A stretch of 33,143 bases of DNA from an uncultured Clostridia bacterium (GCA_949283125.1 CASDRK010000015.1:1-33143); one strand, 5' to 3'. Positions 15,973 to 24,376 are shown, counted from the stretch's first letter. Notes: generated by a model from the letters alone, not told the origin. Numbers and translations are program-made.

Positions 15973-17385
15973 TTACCTGAGCGCGGGCTTGGGCACGTGG
16001 TTTTTGAAGAACACCGGCCTGAGACATGGAATTGCCAGAAAGAACCCGACGGCCACGAGCGCGCCGAGCGACCAGCCGATAGCCCACGCCCAGCTTACGC
16101 CGGAGAAGCCCATGGACGGGACGAGTATGTAGACGAATGCGACGCGCAGTATGAGGTCGCTGAACGTGGAGACGGTGAAGCCGAGGTTGCCGCCGCAGCC
16201 GCGCACCGCGCCGTCGCACACTATCTTTACGCACACCACGGGCAGGAACGAGCAGACTATGACGATGAAGTTGCACGAGCACGCCATGGCGTCGGGCGTA
16301 AGTTTTTCCGCGTCGACGAACAATCCCGTGAAGAACTGCGGGGCGGAGATGAAGGCCGCCATGAACACGGCGTTGGTGACGAGACAGTAGACGAGCACGG
16401 CGAAAAAGCCCTTTATTATGCGCCTGTTTTCGCCCACGGCCTTGTTCTGCGAACAGAAATTGGCAAGGCCGCTGGTCATCTGGCTGACGCCCACGTTGGC
16501 CATGGACACGAGCTTGAACGCCGCCGTGAAGCCGGTGGTGGCGTCCAGACCGATGTCGTTTATGCGCTTGTTGACGAAGAAGTTGCCGACGGATACGAAC
16601 GCGTTCTGCAAGATAACGGGCACCGACGCGGCGACGAGGTCGCGCGAGATGTTGCCCGCGAACAGGCGGGGCCGCTCTTCGCAGGGCAGCGCGCGCAGCT
16701 TGCGCGCCAGCACAAACGCCGTGAGCACGGCGGATATGGCCTGCGATATGAAAGTCGCCCACGCGGCGCCGGCCACGTCCCAGTGGAACACGCAGACAAA
16801 CACAAGGTCCAGCACCACGTTCAGAAGAGACGAGACGACGAGAAAGACGAACGGAGTTTTTGAATCGCCCATGGCGGAGCATATGCCGCAGCCCGTGTTG
16901 TAGAGAAAGACAAAGGGCATGGAGCCGGCATACACGTACAGATATGTCAGACAGTCGGCGCGATAGGACGGATCCACGCTGAGCGCGTCCATGGACAGAT
17001 CGCCGAAGGCAAAGCCGAGCGCCATGGAGAGAGCGCAGAGCGCGGAGAACGTGACGACGGCGGTGTTGACCGTCTCCTTTACCTTGAGGTGGTTTTTTGC
17101 GCCGAAGTATTTTGCCACCGTGACCGAACAGCCCGCGTTGGCGCCGAGCGCGAACGCCAAAAGAATGTTGACCACCGTGGTGGCGTTGCCGACGGCGTTG
17201 ACGGCGAGGTTGGAGTTTGCGGCAAAGTTGCCGACGACGAGCAGGTCTACGAGCGAATAGAGCTGCTGCACCATTGCGCTGCCGAAGATGGGCAGACAGT
17301 AAAAAAGCAGTACCTTCCACACGCTGCCGCGGGTGAGGTCGGTCGTGCCCGACGATTTTTTTGTTCTCTCTTGCATAGCGTACAT
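15973..17385 (-). CDS. MATE family efflux transporter
   Basis: This 470-residue polytopic protein has about 12 predicted membrane helices. It begins after a short polar head with SVWKVLLFYCLPIFGSAMVQ, the typical MATE opening, followed by LYSLVDLLVVGNF and LAFALGANAGCSVTVAKYFG. MATE proteins export cationic drugs or metabolites in exchange for Na+ or H+; the substrate is not readable from sequence. I place the start at ATG 17385; ATG 17376 is equally possible, as neither has a clear Shine-Dalgarno sequence. A large palindrome lies about ten bases upstream of the start. I see no convincing terminator between its stop and the leuA promoter. Confidence 0.93.
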   Translation of the reverse strand: MYAMQERTKKSSGTTDLTRGSVWKVLLFYCLPIFGSAMVQQLYSLVDLLVVGNFAANSNLAVNAVGNATTVVNILLAFALGANAGCSVTVAKYFGAKNHLKVKETVNTAVVTFSALCALSMALGFAFGDLSMDALSVDPSYRADCLTYLYVYAGSMPFVFLYNTGCGICSAMGDSKTPFVFLVVSSLLNVVLDLVFVCVFHWDVAGAAWATFISQAISAVLTAFVLARKLRALPCEERPRLFAGNISRDLVAASVPVILQNAFVSVGNFFVNKRINDIGLDATTGFTAAFKLVSMANVGVSQMTSGLANFCSQNKAVGENRRIIKGFFAVLVYCLVTNAVFMAAFISAPQFFTGLFVDAEKLTPDAMACSCNFIVIVCSFLPVVCVKIVCDGAVRGCGGNLGFTVSTFSDLILRVAFVYILVPSMGFSGVSWAWAIGWSLGALVAVGFFLAIPCLRPVFFKNHVPKPALR

Positions 17386-17394
17386 GATTATATA

Positions 17395-17429
17395 CGCGCG
17401 CCCGCCGTTTGGCAAACGGCGGGCGCGCG
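17395..17429. repeat. Perfect 35-base palindrome just upstream of the MATE start codon
   Basis: Seventeen base pairs surround a single central G at 17412, so both strands can form a long GC-rich hairpin. On the plus strand it is followed by ATTTTTG, like a terminator for rightward transcripts, but no plus-strand gene leads into it. On the minus strand it would lie in the MATE leader. The nearby 17430-17475 stretch is AT-rich with TATAAT-like blocks but no good -35. Confidence 0.8.
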
Positions 17430-17521
17430 ATTTTTGAAATTATTATATTAATTTTATTTATATTTCCCCCGTGCGTCCCGCCGCCCGGCCTGCGCTGTTC
17501 CGCCATGCCCGGCTTCAGCCG

Positions 17522-17544
17522 CCCGCGCGGTTCTATCGCGCGGG
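17522..17544 (-). terminator. Hairpin after the SSB-like gene, weak terminator candidate
   Basis: An 8-bp stem CCCGCGCG/CGCGCGGG with a 7-base loop lies about 35 bases past the ssb-like stop codon. There is no U run, so termination is uncertain and read-through into the MATE gene is possible. Confidence 0.4.
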
Positions 17545-17577
17545 AAACATACAGGCGCGCAAACGCGCGGCTGGCGC

Positions 17578-18276
17578 TTACAGCTTGTCGGCGTGACTGT
17601 GCTCCTCGCCGTGCGGGCGGGAGCAGAGCGAAAACTCCTCCTCTATGTCGAAGGGGGAAAATTCGTCGTACAGCGCCAGCTTGGATATGGACACCTCGTA
17701 GGCGGTCATGGTGACGAAGCTTTCGTCCGGCTGCTTTTTCTGATACTCGCGCGACTGTATGCGCCCGGACAGCACCACCCTGTCCCCCACCGACATCTTT
17801 GCGACGAAGCGCGCGTTGCGCCCCCAGGCGATCGCGGGGATGTAGTCGCTCTTGTTGTACGAGCGGTTGACCGCGATGAGAAGATCGGCTATCTCGCGGT
17901 TGAAGGGCGTGGTGCGGTAGACGGGCGGTTTGCATATGTAGCCCGAAAGCACCACGGAATTGGGGTTGGACGAGGGCGGAGCGGACAGCACTTCGCGCAC
18001 GAAGACCGTGAGCATGAGCCTTGAGCGGCCGCCTTCCAGCTTGTTGTACGAGCGGAACTGGCCGAGCACGCACAGCGGCGCGCCCACCGTCATCCCGGGG
18101 GTCATCAACCTTTCGGAAATGGTCACGGGCAGGGTATCGGCCTGACCGGACAGCCTTTCCACCTTTACGAAAAATTCGTAAAAGCCTTCGCCGAAAACTT
18201 CGTGCGAAAACACCGCGCGCGAGACTATGGTGCCGCACAGACATACTTTGTTGTTCTTTTCGCCATTTACATTCAT
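17578..18276 (-). CDS. SSB-like protein with two tandem OB folds
   Basis: This 232-residue protein should bind single-stranded DNA. The second half (about 107-203) is a recognisable SSB domain: VVLSGYICKPPVYRTTP, then REIADLLIAVNRSY, YIPAIAWGRNA and GDRVVLSGRIQSREY. The first half (about 10-97) looks like a divergent OB fold with similar order (VCLCGTIVSRAVF, YEFFVKVERLSG, GQFRSYN). The C-terminal tail is acidic (FDIEEEF) but lacks the DDDIPF-type tip that recruits partners in ordinary SSB; it ends in a His-rich HGEEHSHADKL. ATG at 18276 has AAAGAGGT upstream. It follows the pdaB-like gene by 53 bases and is probably in one operon with it. It is likely an accessory SSB rather than the main replicative one. 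Confidence 0.88.
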   Translation of the reverse strand: MNVNGEKNNKVCLCGTIVSRAVFSHEVFGEGFYEFFVKVERLSGQADTLPVTISERLMTPGMTVGAPLCVLGQFRSYNKLEGGRSRLMLTVFVREVLSAPPSSNPNSVVLSGYICKPPVYRTTPFNREIADLLIAVNRSYNKSDYIPAIAWGRNARFVAKMSVGDRVVLSGRIQSREYQKKQPDESFVTMTAYEVSISKLALYDEFSPFDIEEEFSLCSRPHGEEHSHADKL

Positions 18277-18329
18277 AACTGTACCTCTTTGAATTTCATG
18301 ATGTGCCCGCGCCGCGGACGGCGTTGCCG

Positions 18330-19103
18330 TCACTGCCCGGCGCTCTCCGGTTGCTGGCGTCCGTTGTTGTCGATGGTGTAATCGCTGCGGTATATCATTG
18401 CCCCGATCGTGCTGAAAGAGTAGCCGCGCACCTTTAAGGCGGAGATTATGGCGGGCAGACTTTCGGCGGTGTGCAGGCCGTTGTTGTGCATCAGGATTAT
18501 GCTGCCGGGCTGCACCCTTTGAAGCACGCGCCCCGCTATGTCTGCGGCGGACAGGTCCTTCCAGTCCAGACTGTCCACGTCCCACTGTATCACGAACAGT
18601 CCCTGCTCCTCCGCCGCGGAGACGAGCGCGTCGTTGTAGTCGCCGTAGGGCGGGCGGAAGAGTTCGACCGGCTTGCCCGTCACCGACGTTATGGCCTGCG
18701 ACGAAGCCGAAAGCTCGGCGCGCACCTCCTCCGCGCTCAACTTAGACATGTAGGAATGCGTGGCGGAATGGGTGCCTATCTCGTGCCCGGCCGCGTCGAT
18801 TTTCTGCACGTATTCGGGGTATTTTTCCACCCAGAACTGCACCATGAACCACGTGGCGGGCACGCCTTCGCGCTCCAGCGCGGCGAGGATGTCGTCCGTG
18901 TGTTCGACGCCCCACGCGCAGTCGAACGAGAGCGCGACCACCTTGCTGTCCGTGCCCACGGAATAGACGGGAAGTTTGCGCGGCGAAGCGCCGAACCAGA
19001 CGGCGTAAGCGCCGGAGTAGTAGGCCGACAGCGACAGCGCGCAGATGACGACCGCCGCGACAAAGCAGACTATCACGCCCTTGATCTTTAAAACGTATGC
19101 CAA
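18330..19103 (-). CDS. pdaB: Polysaccharide deacetylase, PdaB type
   Basis: This is a CE4 (NodB-fold) protein, 257 residues from the chosen start. One N-terminal membrane helix (about 8-27) places the enzyme outside the membrane or in the intermembrane space of a forespore. Motifs are SFDCAWG (Asp61), HSATH (His112, His116), RPPYGDYN (150-157), and a QWDVDSLDW segment typical of PdaB, which is linked to spore cortex stability in Bacillus. I prefer the TTG at 19103 (MAYVLKIKGV...), preceded by GGGG, because this N-terminus matches relatives. ATG at 19127 would add eight residues and lacks a Shine-Dalgarno sequence. The pdaB name is by similarity to remembered family features. Confidence 0.9.
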   Translation of the reverse strand: MAYVLKIKGVIVCFVAAVVICALSLSAYYSGAYAVWFGASPRKLPVYSVGTDSKVVALSFDCAWGVEHTDDILAALEREGVPATWFMVQFWVEKYPEYVQKIDAAGHEIGTHSATHSYMSKLSAEEVRAELSASSQAITSVTGKPVELFRPPYGDYNDALVSAAEEQGLFVIQWDVDSLDWKDLSAADIAGRVLQRVQPGSIILMHNNGLHTAESLPAIISALKVRGYSFSTIGAMIYRSDYTIDNNGRQQPESAGQ

Positions 19104-19270
19104 AACCGTACCCCGATGATATAACATTGCGGCGGGCGAAAACACCGCCGTTTTGCCGTATTTTGTATTTTTCTGCCGAAACCGCCGCCCGTGCGGCGCG
19201 GGCCGGACAGACTCTATAAGATAATGTATTTCGGCGCAGAGCATATTATGACCGGGCGGCGGCAGACAAG

Positions 19271-19317
19271 AAAAAATGCTTTGCGCGCGCCGCCTTTGAA
19301 GGCGGCGCGCGCAAAGC
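19271..19317 (-). terminator. Rho-independent terminator after rarA
   Basis: A 17-bp stem (19278-19294 with 19301-19317) is followed on the minus strand by ATTTTTTCTTG. It lies about 125 bases beyond the rarA stop. Confidence 0.85.
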
Positions 19318-19325
19318 GGAACGAA

Positions 19326-19360
19326 CGGGGGCCGCCCGCGCTGCGCGCGGGCGGCCCCCG
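19326..19360. repeat. Second long GC hairpin downstream of rarA
   Basis: A perfect 15-bp stem (19326-19340 with 19346-19360, loop CTGCG) stands just before the rarA terminator on the minus strand. It has no U run of its own. The remainder of 19104-19441 holds no gene that I can support. Confidence 0.8.
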
Positions 19361-19441
19361 TCGATTTATGAAATTTGAGCGCTCATCGGCCGCGGCCTGC
19401 CGCCGCCGGCCGCAAGAGCGAACTTTTACATCGGCGCGCCG

Positions 19442-20752
19442 TCACTCCTTGCCCTTCAGGCGGCGGAGCTCCTCCACCGTCTTTTCGTAGCCTATACCCT
19501 TGGGGACATAGTACTTTTTGTCCTTGAACGCGTCGGGCAGGTACTGCTGCTTCACATAGCCGCCGGGATAATCGTGCGGGTATTTGTACTTTGCCCCCTC
19601 CGCCTTGCCCCGACGGCCGTCGTAGGAGTGGTCTTTGAGATATGCGGGCACGCCGTCGTCGTCGCGCACGTTTTCCGCGTCGTCGCGCGCGGCGTGCATG
19701 GCGGTGACGACCGAATTGCTTTTGGGCGCTTCGCACACGTAGATTATGGCCTGCGACAGGGGGATGAGCCCTTCGGGCGCGCCCGTCTTTTCGAGCACGT
19801 ACATGGCGGACGCCGCCATCTGCAGCGCGCGGGGATCGGCCATGCCTACGTCTTCGGCGGAGTGCACAGCGAGCCGCCTTGCGACCAGCATGGGATCGCA
19901 GCCGCCCGAAATGAGGCGCATGGCGTAGTACAGCGCGGCGTCCGCGTCGGAGCCGCGCAGCGACTTGCAGAACGCGGAGAGATAGTCGTAGTAGTCGTCC
20001 TCGTTATAGGAGAGGGCCTTTTTCTGAATGGACTGCTCGGCGTCGGCAAGCGTCACCCTGACCGTGCCGTCCGGCCCGGGCGGGGTGGTGAGCACGGCGA
20101 GCTCGAGCGCGTTGTATGCCGTGCGCAGATCGCCGCCCGCAGTGACGGCTATGTGCCGGAGAGCGGCTTCCTCCGCCGTAGCGCCAGTGTTGCCGAGCCC
20201 TTTGCGCCTGTCGGAAAGCGCCCTTGCGAGAGCGCCCTCGATATCTTCCGCAGACAGCCGCCTGAACTCAAACACGCGGCAGCGCGACACTATCGCGGGG
20301 GTCATGGAGGCATAGGGATTTTCGGTGGTGGAGCCTATGAATATCACCGTGCCCTGCTCTATGGCGGGCAGGAGCGAATCGGACTGGGTCTTGTTGAAGC
20401 GGTGGCACTCGTCGAGCATCAGATAGGTGCGCCTGCCGAACATCTTTAAGGAATTTTCCGCCTGCTGCACCGCCTTTTTCACGTCGGCCACTCCGGCCTG
20501 AACGGCGTTCAGCCTGATGAATTCGCCGTGGGTGGTCTGCGCTATGATGTTGGCGAGGGTGGTTTTACCCGTGCCGGGCGGGCCGTAAAATATGCAGCTG
20601 CCGAGACGGTCGAGCGAGATGGCGCGGCGCAGAAGGGAGCCTTCCGCCACGATGTGCCTTTGGCCTATGAAGTCGTTGAGATTGTTTGCGCGCATGCGCT
20701 CGGCGAGCGGCTTTGCGCTCTCCGCGTTGCCGTTGAAGTCAAACAGGTCCAT
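19442..20752 (-). CDS. rarA: Replication-associated recombination protein A (RarA/MgsA AAA+ ATPase)
   Basis: RarA is a clamp-loader-like AAA+ ATPase that acts at stalled replication forks. The 436-residue length is normal. Residues 17-33 (LAERMRANNLNDFIGQRHI) are the family's N-terminal signature. Walker A is GPPGTGKTT (57-65), Walker B is LMLDECHRFN (112-120), and sensor 1 is GSTTENP. The C-terminal half shows the MgsA domain, with a YLSAFCKSLRGSDADAALYY segment and a later PHDYPGGYVKQQYLP segment. The start lies three bases after the stop of the preceding patatin-like gene, with GGGTGA as ribosome binding site, so the two are translationally linked. Confidence 0.96.
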   Translation of the reverse strand: MDLFDFNGNAESAKPLAERMRANNLNDFIGQRHIVAEGSLLRRAISLDRLGSCIFYGPPGTGKTTLANIIAQTTHGEFIRLNAVQAGVADVKKAVQQAENSLKMFGRRTYLMLDECHRFNKTQSDSLLPAIEQGTVIFIGSTTENPYASMTPAIVSRCRVFEFRRLSAEDIEGALARALSDRRKGLGNTGATAEEAALRHIAVTAGGDLRTAYNALELAVLTTPPGPDGTVRVTLADAEQSIQKKALSYNEDDYYDYLSAFCKSLRGSDADAALYYAMRLISGGCDPMLVARRLAVHSAEDVGMADPRALQMAASAMYVLEKTGAPEGLIPLSQAIIYVCEAPKSNSVVTAMHAARDDAENVRDDDGVPAYLKDHSYDGRRGKAEGAKYKYPHDYPGGYVKQQYLPDAFKDKKYYVPKGIGYEKTVEELRRLKGKE

Positions 20753-20755
20753 ATG

Positions 20756-21547
20756 TCACCCGAGCAGAGCTTTTATCCGGCCGACGTGCTCTTTGCTGTA
20801 TTCATAGCCGAGCTCGTAAGCCCTTTCGGCGTCCTTTACGTTGTATTGGCTGAGTCCGTCCATCTGCGGCGCGAGCCAGAGGTCGTAGCACTGCCTGAAG
20901 TCGCGCTTTGCAAACTCGTTCTGATTATAGTCCATGATGTCGAACACGCGCAGCACCTTCTGAACGATGTTCGGCACCTTGTCCACCCCGTCGCCCGTGT
21001 TGGACAGCACGTCGAACGCCACAACCACGTCCGCGCCCATGGCCTTGCACTGGCTTACGGGCACGCGGCACAGCACTCCGCCGTCCACAAGCAGCATGCC
21101 GTCCCTTGGCACGGGGCGGAACACGGTGGGTATGGCCGAGGATGCGCGGACGGCGTCGGCGACCACCCCCTCCTTCAGCAGCTGCAGCCTGCCGGACAGA
21201 ATGTCCACGGCGACGCACTCGAAGGGTATTTTCAGCTCGTCGAACGTGACGGAGCCGAATTTTTCAAGCAGGAGCTTGCGCACCTTGTTGCCCTTGAACA
21301 GTCCGAGCTTTGTGACCGCCCCGGGGGCGAGGTCGATGAGATCGAAGGTCTTGAGCTCGCGCACGCTCGACAGCAGCTCCTCCACCGAGAGTCCCGCGGC
21401 ATAGCCGCCGCCGACCACGGCGCCCATGGAGCAGCCGGCTATCACGTCCGGCGCTATACCCTCCTCTCCGAGGGCCTGCAGAAAGCCGATATGCGCGGCG
21501 CCGCGCGCGCCGCCCGCGCCGAGCGCAAGGCCCAGTTTTTTACTCAT
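20756..21547 (-). CDS. Patatin-like phospholipase/esterase (RssA type)
   Basis: This 263-residue protein carries the bacterial patatin features: the oxyanion-hole glycine motif GAGGARG (10-16), the nucleophile elbow GCSMG with Ser40, and the catalytic Asp in LVDGGVL (Asp155). It would be a Ser-Asp dyad lipid acyl hydrolase in the cytoplasm or at the inner membrane face; the natural substrate is unknown. There is no signal peptide. ATG at 21547 is preceded by GGAGGTAATTT. It is the first gene of a two-gene unit with rarA. Confidence 0.92.
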   Translation of the reverse strand: MSKKLGLALGAGGARGAAHIGFLQALGEEGIAPDVIAGCSMGAVVGGGYAAGLSVEELLSSVRELKTFDLIDLAPGAVTKLGLFKGNKVRKLLLEKFGSVTFDELKIPFECVAVDILSGRLQLLKEGVVADAVRASSAIPTVFRPVPRDGMLLVDGGVLCRVPVSQCKAMGADVVVAFDVLSNTGDGVDKVPNIVQKVLRVFDIMDYNQNEFAKRDFRQCYDLWLAPQMDGLSQYNVKDAERAYELGYEYSKEHVGRIKALLG

Positions 21548-21568
21548 AAATTACCTCCGGCAAAAATA

Positions 21569-22522
21569 ATGTGTAATATGAAAATGAAATATGTGCCGCT
21601 GTACGCGGCGCTGACCGCCCTTGCCGCGCTGATCGCCGCGCACCCCGAAACCTATGTGCCGGCGTGCTTTGAAGGCATTGCTCTGTGGGCAAAATGCGTG
21701 CTGCCGGCCCTGTTTCCGTTTATGGTGATAACGCTGCTGATGATAAAGACGGGCGGAGCCGAACTGGCCGCGCGGCCGTTCGGGCGGACGTGCGGCCGCA
21801 TCGGACTGCCGCGCGAGGCGGCCGCCATAGCCGTCATGAGCGCGTTTTCGGGCTATCCCGCCGGGAGCAGGATAGTGTGCGAATACTGCGAAAGCGGCAG
21901 GATATCGCGGGCGGACGCGCGCAGGCTTGCGCCGCTGTGTTCGGCGGCGGGCCCGGCATTTCTGTTGGGCAGCGTGGGACAGAACATGTTCGGCGACAGG
22001 GGCGCGGGCGCGGCAATAATGTGCGCGCACCTTGCGTCGGTGGCGGCGATCGGCGTGGCGCTGTGCCTTGCGACGAGGCGGACGGACGATAAAATATCCG
22101 CCCCGCCGGCCGTGGCCGGAAAGGAAAACGCGCTGTACGACGCGTTTTTTTCGGCCGTGATATCGGTGGCGGTGGCGGGCGGATTTATATGCTTTTTTTA
22201 TACCATGGCCGAAGCGGCGGAGCAGCTGGGACTGACGGGAGCGCTGAGCCGGGCGCTGGAGCCCGCGCTGGGAAGCGCGGCCGAAGGGCTGTGCCGCGGC
22301 CTGATAGAGCCCACGGGCGGCTGCGCGGCGCTGGCCGCCGGCGGAAGTCCGCTCGCGCTGCCGCTGGCGGGGTTTTTGATAACCTTCGGCGGAGCGTCGA
22401 TACTGCTCCAACAGCTGTGTTACCTTGTGAAATGCGGCGTAAGCCCTGCAAAATTCGTGGCGGCAAAGCTTGTTCAGGGCGCGCTGTGCTTTGTGCTGCT
22501 TCTGCCGTCAGTAGCAGCCTAA
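21569..22522 (+). CDS. ylbJ: YlbJ-like sporulation integral membrane protein
   Basis: This protein of about 317 residues has around eight membrane helices and the Gate (nucleoside-recognition-type) fold. The motifs VLPALFPFMV (about 44-53), SAFSGYPAGSRI (91-102) and CSAAGPAFLLGSVG (124-137) match YlbJ, a membrane protein linked to spore formation in Bacillus. Three nearby ATGs are possible (21569, 21578, 21584), and none has a visible Shine-Dalgarno sequence. The start is only 21 bases from the divergent patatin-like gene, so the promoter must lie inside that gene. The 3' end overlaps the convergent pheA by 15 bases. Confidence 0.87.
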   Translation: MCNMKMKYVPLYAALTALAALIAAHPETYVPACFEGIALWAKCVLPALFPFMVITLLMIKTGGAELAARPFGRTCGRIGLPREAAAIAVMSAFSGYPAGSRIVCEYCESGRISRADARRLAPLCSAAGPAFLLGSVGQNMFGDRGAGAAIMCAHLASVAAIGVALCLATRRTDDKISAPPAVAGKENALYDAFFSAVISVAVAGGFICFFYTMAEAAEQLGLTGALSRALEPALGSAAEGLCRGLIEPTGGCAALAAGGSPLALPLAGFLITFGGASILLQQLCYLVKCGVSPAKFVAAKLVQGALCFVLLLPSVAA

Positions 22523-23302
22523 AATTTTGAAAGACAGGCACATATCAGCCAGCGAACGCAACAGCTGTCTGATTTCTGGCAGGGCGTAATCCGCTTCCGT
22601 CTCCACAAAAAACGCGTATTCGCCCGGTCTGTCCTTTATGGGGCGGCTCTCTATCCTCGTAAGATTGACCCCCGCCCCGGCGAACACCGACAGCGCCCCG
22701 AGCAGGGCGCCCGGCCTGTGCTCGCAGGTGAAGGAGAGAAAAATTTTGTTTGTGTGACGCGAAGGATCGGGCCCGCCCCTGACCACGTAGAGAAACTGCG
22801 TGTAGTTTGCGGGCTCGTCTGCTATGCTCTCCGAAGAGAGTTCAAATCTGTCGTCCACGGGCTGCATGCCTATTATGCCCGCGTCCGAAGGGCTGTTTAT
22901 CAGACCGAGACACGCGGACGTGGACGAGGTGTGGATGAGTTCGGCATGCGGAAAGCGGCTGCGGATGAACTTTGCGCACTGACCCAGAGCCTGCGGATGC
23001 GAATATATTTTGCGTATGCCCGAAAGGGGCGCGCCCTTCAGCGTGACCAGGCGGTGGTCTATCCTGAGTATTATTTCGCGCACGGCGATTATGCCTTCGG
23101 CCGACTGAAGCAGATCGAGATTTTGCATGACCCCGCCGTTGAGGGAATTTTCCAATGGCAGGACCACGCCGTCCGCGCGGCCCGACACGAGCGCGCCGAC
23201 CAGCGCGTGAAAGGACGGATACGCGACGAGCGCGCCGCCTATTGCGCAGGCGGCCGTCTGCGAATAGCTGCCCTCGGGGCCGAGATAACCTGTTGTGCCC
23301 AT
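22508..23302 (-). CDS. pheA: Prephenate dehydratase
   Basis: PheA turns prephenate into phenylpyruvate in the phenylalanine branch. The 264-residue monofunctional form has an N-terminal dehydratase part starting GTTGYLGPEGSYSQTA (2-17), with VLPLENSLNGGV and a SSTSACLGLINS segment. A C-terminal ACT domain follows, with GALLGALSVF and ESRPIKDRPGEY, the phenylalanine-binding signatures, so feedback inhibition is expected. The usual catalytic TRF motif appears as TQF (in ANYTQFLYV). ATG at 23302 has AAGGAG upstream. It is the last gene of the alr operon, 51 bases after DAHP synthase. It ends inside the tail of ylbJ on the opposite strand. Confidence 0.95.
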   Translation of the reverse strand: MGTTGYLGPEGSYSQTAACAIGGALVAYPSFHALVGALVSGRADGVVLPLENSLNGGVMQNLDLLQSAEGIIAVREIILRIDHRLVTLKGAPLSGIRKIYSHPQALGQCAKFIRSRFPHAELIHTSSTSACLGLINSPSDAGIIGMQPVDDRFELSSESIADEPANYTQFLYVVRGGPDPSRHTNKIFLSFTCEHRPGALLGALSVFAGAGVNLTRIESRPIKDRPGEYAFFVETEADYALPEIRQLLRSLADMCLSFKILGCY

Positions 23303-23353
23303 CTTGCACTCCTTATACCGGCGCGCGCACGTTCCGCGCGCTTTTTAAATTTT

Positions 23354-24376
23354 TCAGACCTTTTCGGCAATATCCAGAATCAGGCGCTCGGTGTCCTCCC
23401 AGCCGAGGCAGGGATCGGTTATGGACTTGCCGTAGACGATATCCTCCTTCTGGTTGCCCTCCTCGATGAAGGATTCTATCATGAAGCCCTTGACTATCTT
23501 TTTGAAGTCGTTGTCGTACAGGCGGTTTTGCATGACCTCCTCGCAGATGCGTATCTGCTGGCGGCACTTTTTGCCGCTGTTGGAGTGATTTGCGTCGATT
23601 ATTATCGCGGGATTCTTTAGCCCGGACTTTGCATACCCGTCCGCGACCTGCATCACCGTTTCGTAATGGAAGTTGGGGATATCGTTGCCGTAGGAATCCA
23701 CCGCGCCGCGCAGTATGCCGTGGGCCAGAGGATTGCCGGCCGTTTTCACCTGCCAGCCGTTGAACTTGAAGACCTGGCCGGACTGCGCCGCATATATGGA
23801 GTTGAGCATGACCATAACCGACCCGCCCATGGGGTTTTTGACGCCCACGGCGCCGTCCACGCCGCTGGACACGAGGCGGTGGAGCTGATTTTCGCAGCTC
23901 CTTGCGCCGACCGCGACGTAGGAGAGCAGATCGTCCACATAGTTATAATTTTCGGGATAGAGCATCTCGTCCGCGGCGGTGAGCCCGGAATTGGATATGG
24001 CGCGTATGTTAAGATCGCGTATGGCGTAGATGCCCTTGAGGATATCTTCGCCCTTGCGGGGATCGGGCTGGGAAAACATGCCCTTGTAGCCCACGCCCTT
24101 CGTGCGCGGCTTGTTGGTGTATATGCGCGGCACGAGCACGAGCTTGTCCTCAACCTTTGAATTGAGTTTTCCGAGACGCTCGACGTAGTCCAGAACGGGC
24201 TCCTCGGCATGAGCGGAACAGGGTCCGACGATGACGAGCATCTTATCGCTTGCGCCGGTTATGACGTCGGCGACGAGCTTGTCGCGCACGGCCTTGACCT
24301 TGAGGAGCGATTCCGGCATGGGCATTGCCGCCTTTATCTCCTCGGGTTCGGGGATCTTTATCTGTTTTTCAAACAT
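23354..24376 (-). CDS. aroF: 3-deoxy-7-phosphoheptulonate (DAHP) synthase, AroFGH type
   Basis: The enzyme joins phosphoenolpyruvate and erythrose 4-phosphate, the first step of the shikimate pathway. The 340-residue length and the motifs GPCSAH, PRIYTNKPRTKGVGYKG, GARSCENQLHR and DANHSNSGK, plus ESFIEEGNQ, place it in the E. coli AroF/AroG/AroH class. These enzymes are often feedback-inhibited by one aromatic amino acid. The pairing with pheA suggests that phenylalanine is the relevant end product (inference). Its start overlaps the end of coaD by eight bases. Confidence 0.96.
   Translation of the reverse strand: MFEKQIKIPEPEEIKAAMPMPESLLKVKAVRDKLVADVITGASDKMLVIVGPCSAHAEEPVLDYVERLGKLNSKVEDKLVLVPRIYTNKPRTKGVGYKGMFSQPDPRKGEDILKGIYAIRDLNIRAISNSGLTAADEMLYPENYNYVDDLLSYVAVGARSCENQLHRLVSSGVDGAVGVKNPMGGSVMVMLNSIYAAQSGQVFKFNGWQVKTAGNPLAHGILRGAVDSYGNDIPNFHYETVMQVADGYAKSGLKNPAIIIDANHSNSGKKCRQQIRICEEVMQNRLYDNDFKKIVKGFMIESFIEEGNQKEDIVYGKSITDPCLGWEDTERLILDIAEKV

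Noticed and set aside
15875-18244. 789-residue frame overlapping the MATE and SSB genes in another frame
   Set aside because: Arg/His-rich shadow translation; the real proteins in the other frame have clear motifs.
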